NCBI GenBank assembly: GCA_028571885.1
Contig: JAPVVU010000237.1
Coordinates: 1-5,374 of the forward strand
Source of the DNA: Gammaproteobacteria bacterium
GTDB lineage: Bacteria > Pseudomonadota > Gammaproteobacteria > GRL18
DNA: 5,374 nucleotides
Reading direction: 5' to 3'
The position numbers and the translations under genes were made by a program. Each line of letters opens with the position of its first letter. The stretch's first letter is position 1. Below, in pieces: positions 1 through 5,328 of the stretch. The notes under the pieces were generated by a model that saw only the letters and a list, made by a program, of their open reading frames with translations, searched no databases and was not told the origin of the DNA.

Positions 1-803
1 AAACTATAGTGCTCAAGAAATTTACTGTCTTTAAGATACTGTACATGTTTGAGCTCTTTGGCGGGTTTGCTCTGGTCAAAGCCGATATGGCTGACATGGT
101 CATAGCCAATGCGTGCTCCGCGTTGAAAACTGGCCAGACTGGTATAGTCTGGTTCCAGACCATTGCGCGGTCGCAATTCAATATCAGCATCAATCTCTGA
201 CTGGCCCAGGTGCGGCAGGGATTCATTCATGTCAGCAAAGACCAGCAGGTGTTTGTCGTGTTGATGAACAAAATGATAGTGAATGCCGTGACGTTCTAAT
301 AAACGCGAGATAAAGGCAAAATCACTTTCATTAAACTGCACGGTATAGTCCAGTTCGGCGTAATGCGCTTTGAGGTGAAACTGGAATTCGTCTGAGTTCA
401 GCCCCGCTTCATCAAGCAGCTGGCTGATAATTTGTACCACGTTCTTGTGCTGGAAAATTCGACAGTTGCTGCGATAGTTTAAAAACCACAGCCTGGGCAC
501 CAGGCTGATTTCATAGACATAAGATTGGCCATTCTCGCCTTTCATGGCGGCATATTTAATAATGCCGTGAAAATAGCGGGATTCATTTTTATAATAGAGG
601 GTGATAATGGCCGCCTGTTTGGCCAATTGGCTCAGGTCTAAATCAGGAATACCACAAGTAAACCGGGCGGTGAATTCATAGGGTGCTGAGAGAGTTTGCT
701 GACCAGAGAGTTCAAATATTCTCAGATCTTCAATACAATTGCTGATATCCAGCGTCAGACGCTGAGTATTGCCTGGGGAATGATCTTGAGATACCTGGGC
801 CAT
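1..803 (-). CDS. vgrG: Type VI secretion system tip protein VgrG, N-terminal part (3' end beyond window)
   Basis: VgrG forms the trimeric spike that caps the Hcp tube of the type VI secretion system and is fired into target cells, often carrying effectors. The frame opens at the ATG on 803-801 and stays open for 267 codons to the window edge; complete VgrGs are commonly over 600 residues, so the gp5-like OB fold and beta-helix spike lie outside. What is visible matches the gp27-like base: an N-terminal barrel (about 15-105, with FELSGQQTLSAPYEF near 30-44 and YFHGIIKYA near 78-86), the segment CRIFQHKNVVQIISQLLDEAGL (114-135, key residues RIFQ and the V-x-x-II helix), and the family hallmark FAFISRLLERHGIHYHF (162-178). 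The start is supported by AAGGA nine bases upstream and by a promoter at 900-928. The downstream gene, perhaps an effector or adaptor, cannot be seen, so I cannot say whether this is an orphan vgrG or part of a full T6SS cluster. Assignment rests on recalled family motifs. Confidence 0.9.
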   Translation of the reverse strand, partial: MAQVSQDHSPGNTQRLTLDISNCIEDLRIFELSGQQTLSAPYEFTARFTCGIPDLDLSQLAKQAAIITLYYKNESRYFHGIIKYAAMKGENGQSYVYEISLVPRLWFLNYRSNCRIFQHKNVVQIISQLLDEAGLNSDEFQFHLKAHYAELDYTVQFNESDFAFISRLLERHGIHYHFVHQHDKHLLVFADMNESLPHLGQSEIDADIELRPRNGLEPDYTSLASFQRGARIGYDHVSHIGFDQSKPAKELKHVQYLKDSKFLEHYS

Positions 804-812
804 TGAGTGATT

Positions 813-817
813 TCCTT
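813..817 (-). promoter_or_regulatory. Ribosome binding site of vgrG
   Basis: Read on the minus strand this is AAGGA, followed by a further AA, with nine bases between it and the ATG at 803-801. It is a good Shine-Dalgarno match and fixes the vgrG start. Confidence 0.75.
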
Positions 818-822
818 ATCAG

Positions 823-860
823 TATTGTTGAAACATTCTGTTGATACGTTCTGTTGATAC
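823..860. repeat. Three tandem 12-bp repeats with 13-bp period in the vgrG leader
   Basis: The unit TTCTGTTGATAC occurs exactly at 836-847 and 849-860, and a diverged copy TATTGTTGAAAC (9 of 12 identical) lies at 823-834, each separated by one base. On the vgrG strand the unit reads GTATCAACAGAA. The array lies between the predicted promoter (900-928) and the ribosome binding site, so it would be in the 5' untranslated RNA of vgrG. It could be a protein site, an RNA element, or a product of replication slippage. No function can be assigned. Confidence 0.7.
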
Positions 861-899
861 AGAGTACCTCACCATCATCCTAATGAGTGAAGTGTCAGC

Positions 900-928
900 A
901 TTTTATCTAAAACACCTCGCATTATCAA
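900..928 (-). promoter_or_regulatory. Predicted sigma70 promoter of vgrG
   Basis: On the minus strand a -35 box TTGATA (928-923, 5 of 6 to TTGACA) is followed after exactly 17 bases by a -10 box TAAAAT (905-900, 5 of 6 to TATAAT). Transcription would start near 893, giving a leader of about 90 bases that includes the triple repeat. The left target-site duplication of the miniature element (928-935) begins on the first base of the -35 box, so everything upstream of the box has been replaced by the element. No sigma54 (GG-N10-GC type) site was seen. Confidence 0.6.
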
Positions 929-935
929 TATTTTC
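928..935. repeat. Left target-site duplication
   Basis: ATATTTTC immediately precedes the left terminal inverted repeat and is identical to 1168-1175 immediately after the right one. The match is exactly 8 bp and does not continue on either side, as expected of a duplication made by transposition. Confidence 0.88.
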
Positions 936-1167
936 GGTTCTTCACAATAATGCGTACTTTTGCAGGCTTTAACGATGCGACAATTTTGTAGGTTGGTGCT
1001 GAGCGTAGCGAAGCCCAACAAATGTGCTTGATTCTACTATTATTGTTGGGCTTCGCTACGCTCAGCACCAACCTACGAAGAAGGCCTCACAGCTTTTGTG
1101 CTTCCTGAAAGGTAACCGCCGCATCATAAAGCTGACACATGAAAAGTACGCATTATTGTGAAGAACC
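936..1167. mobile_element. 232-bp miniature inverted-repeat transposable element (MITE), ISL3-like ends
   Basis: The element is bounded by perfect 26-bp terminal inverted repeats (936-961 and 1142-1167) and flanked by an exact 8-bp direct repeat. Its outer ends begin GGTTCTTCACAATAATGCG. The leading GG-TCTT pattern and 8-bp duplication resemble the ISL3 family as I recall it; IS1595 and IS6 also make 8-bp duplications, so the family call is tentative. There is no transposase and no convincing ORF, so it must be mobilised in trans. Inside the ends lies a diverged second inverted pair, GCTTTAACGATGCG (966-979) against CGCATCATAAAGC (1120-1132), and at the centre a 34-bp perfect inverted repeat (988-1076). 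The two halves are therefore the same three modules in opposite orientation, but the right half has about 40 extra bases between the second and third modules. Identical ends and an intact duplication suggest a fairly recent insertion. Confidence 0.88.
988..1076. repeat. REP-like doublet: 34-bp perfect inverted repeat with 21-bp spacer
   Basis: The arms 988-1021 and 1043-1076 are exact reverse complements. Each arm is itself a small imperfect hairpin: TTGGGCT pairs with AGCACCAA around a loop containing CGCTACG, with one bulged A. Sequences of the type GTAGGTTGG..GAGCGTAGCGAAGCCCAACA are, from memory, widespread as dispersed intergenic repeats in gammaproteobacteria and other groups, in keeping with a REP/BIME-like arrangement. 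The DNA could extrude as a cruciform, and RNA from either strand would form a very stable stem. Here the doublet lies wholly inside the miniature element and moved with it or later entered it. Confidence 0.85.
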
Positions 1168-1184
1168 ATATTTTCTAATACACT
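1156..1184 (+). promoter_or_regulatory. Possible hybrid outward promoter towards xseA, -35 in the MITE end
   Basis: TTGTGA (1156-1161, 4 of 6) inside the right terminal repeat is followed after 17 bases by TACACT (1179-1184, 4 of 6) in the flanking host DNA. The spacing is ideal but both boxes are mediocre, so this is an inference only. If used, it would give xseA a leader of about 130 bases. Confidence 0.28.
1168..1175. repeat. Right target-site duplication
   Basis: ATATTTTC directly follows the right terminal inverted repeat and matches 928-935 exactly. Removing the element and one copy would restore an intergenic region of about 277 bp between vgrG and xseA. Confidence 0.88.
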
Positions 1185-1244
1185 GCAGCGATTATTCCCT
1201 CTGATGTTTGCCTCTGGTGTTTTCCCCTGGTTCACATCAACCGT

Positions 1245-1273
1245 TTTAACTCTGCTCATTTCTTCTGTATGAT
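1245..1273 (+). promoter_or_regulatory. Candidate xseA promoter
   Basis: TATGAT at 1268-1273 (5 of 6 to TATAAT) has a weak TTTAAC (1245-1250) 17 bases upstream. It would start transcription near 1280, about 40 bases before the xseA ATG. The -35 match is only 3 of 6, so activity would depend on the good -10 box. The rest of 1176-1320 shows no other clear signal, gene or RNA. Confidence 0.33.
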
Positions 1274-1320
1274 ACCCCGATAACCACCCTTTTACAGACA
1301 AAAGCTCAATAAGCCAAAGC

Positions 1321-2682
1321 ATGACCAACACAAGCACTGAACTCAATATTCTTTCTGTCTCTGACTTTACCCGCAACGTTAAACGTGTGCTGGAGTATAA
1401 TTTTCCTGCGGTGTGGGTGTCAGGCGAGATTTCTAATCTGGCCATGCCCCGTTCAGGGCACTGGTATTTTACGCTTAAGGATGATCAGAGCCAGGTGCGT
1501 TGTGCCATGTTTCGCCAAAGCAATCAGCGATTAACTTTTACCCCCAGTGAAGGCATGCAGATTCTGGTCAAGGCACGCGTCAGTCTATATGAAGCGCGAG
1601 GTGATTTTCAACTGATTGTTGACAGCATGGAAGATGCTGGTGTGGGTGCTTTACAACGCGCTTATGAGCAGCTGAAGCAGAAATTACAGGCTCAGGGTTT
1701 ATTTGATGCACAGCATAAAAAAGAGCTCCCTGAAATGCCCCGCTGTGTGGGTATCATCACCTCACCGACGGGTGCCGCATTACATGATATTCTGAATGTT
1801 CTGAAACGGCGTTTTCCCGCCTTGCCCGTCATTATCTATCCTGCTCAGGTGCAGGGTGTTAACGCCCCGGAACAATTACTTCACGCACTGCAGCAGGCAC
1901 AAAAGCAGGCATTATGCGATGTTTTAATTATCGGTCGGGGCGGCGGCTCTATTGAAGATCTCTGGGCCTTTAATCATGAGCAGCTGGCCCTGGCGATTTA
2001 TAACTGCCCTATTCCTGTCGTCAGCTCCGTCGGCCATGAAATTGATTTCACTATCTGTGATTTTGTTGCCGATGTCCGGGCCGCCACGCCTCCAGCGGCT
2101 GCAGAGTTAGTCAGTCCCGATCAGGAGGAATGGTTCGGCTGGTTACGGGGAATAGAAAGGCAGCTGAGTGTTCACATCGAGCGCCATATTTTATCACTGC
2201 AGCAGCAATTACAGTGGCAGTACAAACAACTCAAACACCCCGGCCGTTATCTGGATGAGGTAGCACAACGCATTGACGGCTTATCCGCTCGACTGGAACA
2301 GCATCTGGGACTGCAGTTACAATCACGCCGGGAAAAAACACTGACTCTTGAGGCACGTCTGCAGCAGCATTCGCCCAGGCATCAGTTAAACCAGCAGCAA
2401 ACTCAACTAAATTATCTGCAGCAGCGTCTGCAGCAATGTCTGCAGCCGCAGTTTGAGCAGCTGCAGCAAAAAATTGCATTTCTGGCGCGAGAAATGGATG
2501 CTTTCAGTCCATTAGCAACTCTGGGCAGAGGGTATAGTCTGGTTAAAGATGAAAAAAATGAACTTATCAAATCAGCAGCCCAATTAACCAAAGGCCAGCA
2601 GGTCACCGTCTATTTTGCTGATAATCAGGCACTTATGACGGTTGATGCACTGTTAACAGGAAAAGAGCCAGAAAAAGATTAA
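1321..2682 (+). CDS. xseA: Exodeoxyribonuclease VII large subunit
   Basis: XseA is the catalytic subunit of exonuclease VII, which with several small XseB subunits degrades single-stranded DNA from both ends to short oligonucleotides in mismatch repair and damage processing. The 453 residues are full length for the family. Residues about 9-105 form the N-terminal OB fold (VSGEISNL 33-40, GHWYFTLKD 46-54). The catalytic domain has GIITSPTGAALHDIL (144-158), IIGRGGGSIEDLWAFN (203-218) and GHEIDFT (238-244) followed by ADVRAATPPAAAELVSPD. D156, R206, H239 and D242 align, one residue on, with the E. coli residues I recall as essential (D155, R205, H238, D241). Residues about 260-395 are a long Gln/Leu-rich coiled coil expected to bind XseB, and the C-terminal LGRGYSLV motif (401-408) is typical. 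An in-frame stop at 1270-1272 and the conserved N-terminus fix the ATG start, though no strong Shine-Dalgarno precedes it. xseB is not in the window. Confidence 0.97.
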   Translation: MTNTSTELNILSVSDFTRNVKRVLEYNFPAVWVSGEISNLAMPRSGHWYFTLKDDQSQVRCAMFRQSNQRLTFTPSEGMQILVKARVSLYEARGDFQLIVDSMEDAGVGALQRAYEQLKQKLQAQGLFDAQHKKELPEMPRCVGIITSPTGAALHDILNVLKRRFPALPVIIYPAQVQGVNAPEQLLHALQQAQKQALCDVLIIGRGGGSIEDLWAFNHEQLALAIYNCPIPVVSSVGHEIDFTICDFVADVRAATPPAAAELVSPDQEEWFGWLRGIERQLSVHIERHILSLQQQLQWQYKQLKHPGRYLDEVAQRIDGLSARLEQHLGLQLQSRREKTLTLEARLQQHSPRHQLNQQQTQLNYLQQRLQQCLQPQFEQLQQKIAFLAREMDAFSPLATLGRGYSLVKDEKNELIKSAAQLTKGQQVTVYFADNQALMTVDALLTGKEPEKD

Positions 2683-2694
2683 CTGGCTAATTCT

Positions 2695-2726
2695 GGTTAA
2701 AATTTAACCTGTTTGCCTTTTTCTTC
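2695..2726 (+). terminator. Weak terminator-like hairpin after xseA
   Basis: GGTTAA (2695-2700) pairs with TTAACC (2704-2709) across a 3-base loop, 12 bases after the xseA stop, and is followed by an interrupted T-rich tract (2710-2726). The stem is short and AT-rich, so termination would be partial at best. Confidence 0.35.
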
Positions 2727-2808
2727 TCAAACAGCCCATAATTTACTAATATACTAAATTTTCTGCATCCCTTGTCCTGTTTGACTCTTAAAAAAGTCCA
2801 CAATTTTT

Positions 2809-2843
2809 GCTCTAAAAAAGTGCTTTTTTTATTATAAAAGAGC
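2809..2843 (+). terminator. AT-rich inverted repeat, possible xseA terminator
   Basis: GCTCT (2809-2813) can pair with AGAGC (2839-2843), and inside it AAAAAAG (2814-2820) faces CTTTTTTT (2823-2830). The inner stem has almost no GC and a tight loop, but it ends in a T tract, so it may help to end xseA transcripts. The preceding stretch 2727-2808 is AT-rich and shows no gene or clear signal. Confidence 0.3.
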
Positions 2844-2872
2844 TTGACCTTCTCGCCTGAAAAAACTACGAT
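2844..2872 (+). promoter_or_regulatory. Predicted nrdJab promoter
   Basis: TTGACC (2844-2849, 5 of 6) and TACGAT (2867-2872, 4 of 6) are separated by 17 bases. Transcription would start near 2879, a few bases before the first NrdR-like box, giving a leader of about 180 bases before nrdJa. A second -10-like TAAAAT at 2938-2943 has no good -35 box, but any promoter there would have the second NrdR-like box over its -35 region. Confidence 0.5.
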
Positions 2873-2883
2873 TCACACATCAG

Positions 2884-2907
2884 AACACAACATCTTGTGT
2901 TTTTTTT
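2884..2907 (+). terminator. Hairpin plus T tract in the nrdJab leader, alternative reading of NrdR box 1
   Basis: AACACAA (2884-2890) pairs with TTGTGTT (2895-2901) across a CATC loop and is followed by six T (2902-2907), which fits an intrinsic terminator. The bases 2892-2901 can instead pair with AACACAAGAT (2916 region, 2915-2924), a perfect 10-bp alternative stem. This may be only a consequence of two similar operator half-sites. Confidence 0.35.
2885..2900. promoter_or_regulatory. NrdR box 1
   Basis: ACACAACATCTTGTGT matches 14 of 16 positions of the recalled NrdR-box consensus ACACWATATATWGTGT and is a near-perfect palindrome. NrdR is the ATP/dATP-sensing repressor of bacterial ribonucleotide reductase genes, and the site lies upstream of such a gene. 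The same bases also form a terminator-like hairpin (see 2884-2907). Confidence 0.68.
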
Positions 2908-2915
2908 ACAGAAGA

Positions 2916-2931
2916 ACACAAGATATCCACT
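2916..2931. promoter_or_regulatory. NrdR box 2 (weak)
   Basis: ACACAAGATATCCACT keeps a good left half-site and AT centre but a poor right half, matching 11 of 16 consensus positions. It starts 31 bp after box 1 with a 15-bp gap, which is the tandem spacing reported for NrdR sites (about three helical turns). The spacing is the main support for the weaker box. Confidence 0.52.
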
Positions 2932-3058
2932 ACACCCTAAAATAAAAAAGAAAATAATAAAAGTTTTCAAGGTGTTAGCGGGGACTGTTTTCTCGACACT
3001 TTAAATATTATCGACCAACACCTAATTTATCAGTTTTCATACCGGGGATTTTTAAGTA

Positions 3059-5209
3059 ATGACAGCTCAATTACACGCCATACCCAACACTGTAACAGAA
3101 ATACCACTGCAGGATGCTTCTCTGGACATCTGGGATACAAAATATCGTTTAAAAACCAAAGATGGTGAAGCGGTTGATGCCAATATCGATGAAACATACC
3201 AGCGAGTTGCTAAAGCGCTCTCGGATGTTGAGACAGGTAAAAAAAATCAGGAACGTTATTATACTGAATTTCTATGGGCTTTACGCCAGGGCGTTATTCC
3301 CGCTGGCCGTATTATCTCAAATGCCGGCGCACAGGCTCACAAACCTGCCACTTCAACCATTAACTGTACCGTATCAGGTGCCATTAAAGATTCAATGGAT
3401 GACATTCTGGGCAAGGTTCATGAAGCCGGTCTGACGCTCAAAGCAGGTTGCGGTATCGGTTATGAGTTTTCCACACTGCGTCCTAAAAATGCCTACGTTT
3501 CCGGTGCCGGTGCCTACACTTCAGGCCCGCTTTCCTTTATGGATATTTATGACAAGATGTGTTTCACCGTCTCGTCTGCCGGCGGCCGTCGCGGTGCTCA
3601 AATGGCAACCTTTGATATTGGCCACCCTGATGTCATTGATTTCATTCGTGCTAAACGAGAAGACGGTCGTTTACGTCAATTTAATTTATCTTTATTGATC
3701 ACCACAGAATTTGTCGAAGCGGTAAAAAATGAAGGTCCATGGAAACTCTCCTTTCCAGTCACTGAAAAAGAAGTTCAGCAGGATGATCTGGATTTAACTG
3801 ATGCCGAGCAAATCATCTGGCGTGATCTGCCCAATAAGGATGGTTATATCGTTAATAATGACGGCCAGGTCGCCTGTCGTGTCACACGTACCCTTCAGGC
3901 GCGTCGTTTATGGGACATTATTATGTCCTCAACCTACGATTATGCTGAGCCCGGCTTTATTCTTATTGATAAAGTCAATGAAATGAATAACAACTGGTTC
4001 TGTGAAGACATTCGTGCCACCAATCCTTGCGGCGAACAACCATTACCGCCTTATGGCAGTTGTTTATTAGGTTCAATTAACCTGACCCGTTTTATTGAAA
4101 AACCCTTTACCAGCGAAGCGTCTTTTAACTGGGATAACTATCGTAAGACTATCCGGATTTTCACTCGTATGCTGGATAATGTTGTCGAAATCAACGGCCT
4201 GCCTCTGGAACAGCAGCGTGACGAGATCACTAACAAACGCCGTCACGGTATGGGTTATTTAGGGCTGGGTTCATCCTGCACCATGATGGGTATGAAATAT
4301 GGCGATGCTCACTCATTAGAATTTACCGAAGAAGTCACCAAAGTCCTGGCGCTTGAAGGCTGGAAAGCAGGCCTTGATCTGGCAAAGGAAAAAGGTCCTG
4401 CAAAAATTATGGACCAGCTGTTTACTGTCACCGGTGAAATGCTGCACAAACGTCCGGAAATGCTTACCGATGGTTTTAAAGATGGTGACAAAGTGCCTGG
4501 AAAGGTGCTGCATGCAAAATACAGTCGCTATATGCAGCAGATAGCAAAAGAAGATCCTGAGCTGGTCAAAGCATTAGCTGAAACTGGAGCACGCTTCACC
4601 CATCACAGTTCCATTGCACCCACTGGCACCATTTCTTTATCTCTGGCCAATAACGCCAGTAATGGTATCGAACCCAGCTTTGCCCACCATTATTCTCGCA
4701 ATGTCATTCGTGAAGGAAAAAAGACCAAAGAGAAAGTCAATGTCTTTTCTTTTGAATTACTGGCCTATCGTGAAATGGTTAATGCCAATGCAATGCCTTA
4801 TTCAGAAGATCCCGGTGAGCAATTACCGGACTATTTTATTACTGCTGACAGCATTTCGCCAAAGCAGCATGTTGATGTTCAGGCCGCAGCACAAAAATGG
4901 ATTGATTCATCTATCTCTAAGACCGCTAACGTACCCACTGATTATCCTTATGAAGACTTTAAGGATATTTATGAATACGCTTATGACAAGGGTCTTAAGG
5001 GCTGCACAACCTTCCGCTTCAATCCGGAGGCCTTCCAGGGTGTATTAGTTAAAGAAGCCGATCTGGAAAAAACAACTTACCAGTTTACTCTGGACAGTGG
5101 TGAAATCGTCAATCTCAAAGGCAATGAAGAAGTTGAGTATGATGGCGAAACTCATACAGCCGCTAATTTATTTGATGCGCTTAAAGAAGGCTACTATGGT
5201 AAATTTTAA
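3059..5209 (+). CDS. nrdJa: Adenosylcobalamin-dependent (class II) ribonucleotide reductase, catalytic subunit a
   Basis: Class II RNR converts ribonucleotides to deoxyribonucleotides using adenosylcobalamin to create a cysteine thiyl radical, so it needs neither oxygen nor an iron-radical subunit. The 716-residue product resembles the NrdJa half of the split Pseudomonas enzyme. SNAGAQAHKPATSTINC (87-103) carries the first redox cysteine C103. TLKAGCGIGYEFSTLRPK (126-143) and SAGGRRGAQMATFDIGHPD (173-191) are conserved core segments. NPCGE (322-326) holds the active-site N322, C324 (thiyl radical) and E326, and C335 in YGSCLLGSINL is the redox partner; their spacing equals that of Thermotoga NrdJ (N320, C322, E324, C333) as recalled. 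PTGTIS (521-526) is the substrate phosphate loop, and GLKGCTTFRFNPE (645-657) is near the end of the barrel. No N-terminal ATP-cone is evident, and no C-terminal cysteine pair follows, which agrees with that tail being in nrdJb. GGGGA at 3044-3048 is a plausible ribosome binding site. Confidence 0.95.
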   Translation: MTAQLHAIPNTVTEIPLQDASLDIWDTKYRLKTKDGEAVDANIDETYQRVAKALSDVETGKKNQERYYTEFLWALRQGVIPAGRIISNAGAQAHKPATSTINCTVSGAIKDSMDDILGKVHEAGLTLKAGCGIGYEFSTLRPKNAYVSGAGAYTSGPLSFMDIYDKMCFTVSSAGGRRGAQMATFDIGHPDVIDFIRAKREDGRLRQFNLSLLITTEFVEAVKNEGPWKLSFPVTEKEVQQDDLDLTDAEQIIWRDLPNKDGYIVNNDGQVACRVTRTLQARRLWDIIMSSTYDYAEPGFILIDKVNEMNNNWFCEDIRATNPCGEQPLPPYGSCLLGSINLTRFIEKPFTSEASFNWDNYRKTIRIFTRMLDNVVEINGLPLEQQRDEITNKRRHGMGYLGLGSSCTMMGMKYGDAHSLEFTEEVTKVLALEGWKAGLDLAKEKGPAKIMDQLFTVTGEMLHKRPEMLTDGFKDGDKVPGKVLHAKYSRYMQQIAKEDPELVKALAETGARFTHHSSIAPTGTISLSLANNASNGIEPSFAHHYSRNVIREGKKTKEKVNVFSFELLAYREMVNANAMPYSEDPGEQLPDYFITADSISPKQHVDVQAAAQKWIDSSISKTANVPTDYPYEDFKDIYEYAYDKGLKGCTTFRFNPEAFQGVLVKEADLEKTTYQFTLDSGEIVNLKGNEEVEYDGETHTAANLFDALKEGYYGKF

Positions 5210-5278
5210 ATATGGGCAAGTTTTAAATAAAGACACAGTTTAAATAAAGATAAAGTTTAAACATGGCTGAAATTTAAT
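5196..5278 (+). repeat. Degenerate tandem repeats spanning the nrdJa stop and intercistronic gap
   Basis: The last codons of nrdJa (ATGGTAAATTTTAAAT, 5196-5211) are followed at once by a similar unit, ATGGGCAAGTTTTAAAT (5212-5228), and a more distant one, ATGGCTGAAATTTAAT (5263-5278). Between them a 17-18 base unit, AGTTTTAAATAAAGACAC (5219-5236), recurs as AGTTTAAATAAAGATAA (5237-5253) and in part at 5254-5262. The second copy, read from its ATG, repeats the gene's final Gly-Lys-Phe-stop in another frame. This looks like stepwise duplication of the nrdJa tail; a role is not evident. Confidence 0.6.
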
Positions 5279-5301
5279 CTCTCTCCTGATGGGAGGGGGA
5301 T
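5277..5301 (+). other. Intercistronic RNA hairpin between nrdJa and nrdJb
   Basis: ATCTCTCTCC (5277-5286) pairs over 10 bases with GGAGGGGGAT (5292-5301), including two G-U pairs, across a TGATG loop. It is followed by AAAGCAGG, not a T tract, so it is unlikely to terminate transcription. It may protect the nrdJa mRNA end or adjust nrdJa to nrdJb expression. The purine strand GGGAGGGGG is anti-SD-like but lies too far from the nrdJb start to be its ribosome binding site. Confidence 0.5.
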
Positions 5302-5328
5302 AAAGCAGGAAAATAAAGGTTTATGAAC

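Noticed and set aside
9..313. Two short plus-strand open frames (9-200 and 113-313)
   Set aside because: Both are antisense to well-conserved vgrG coding sequence and show no domain.
823..1076. CRISPR array
   Set aside because: The direct repeats are 12 bp with one-base gaps, and the longer repeats are inverted pairs; no repeat-spacer pattern exists.
1062..1445. 127-codon open frame on the minus strand
   Set aside because: It begins inside xseA, runs antisense through its conserved N-terminus and ends in the miniature element core. It has no recognisable domain and low-complexity hydrophobic stretches, so it is a chance frame.
2231..2606. Ala- and Cys-rich minus-strand frames within xseA
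   Set aside because: They are antisense readings of the repeated Leu-Gln codons; the composition is an artefact of CTGCAG repeats.
2880..3058. Cobalamin riboswitch before the B12-dependent RNR
   Set aside because: I could not find the B12-box-like core or the expected multi-helix layout, and the leader is short and AT-rich.
3162..5048. Several other-frame ORFs inside nrdJa, the longest 4614-5048
   Set aside because: They overlap conserved RNR motifs in the main frame and have no family resemblance of their own.
5207..5328. Frameshift or sequencing error splitting a single nrdJ gene
   Set aside because: The gap is 119 bases with several stops, nrdJb has its own ribosome binding site, and the split nrdJa/nrdJb arrangement is known in Pseudomonas.
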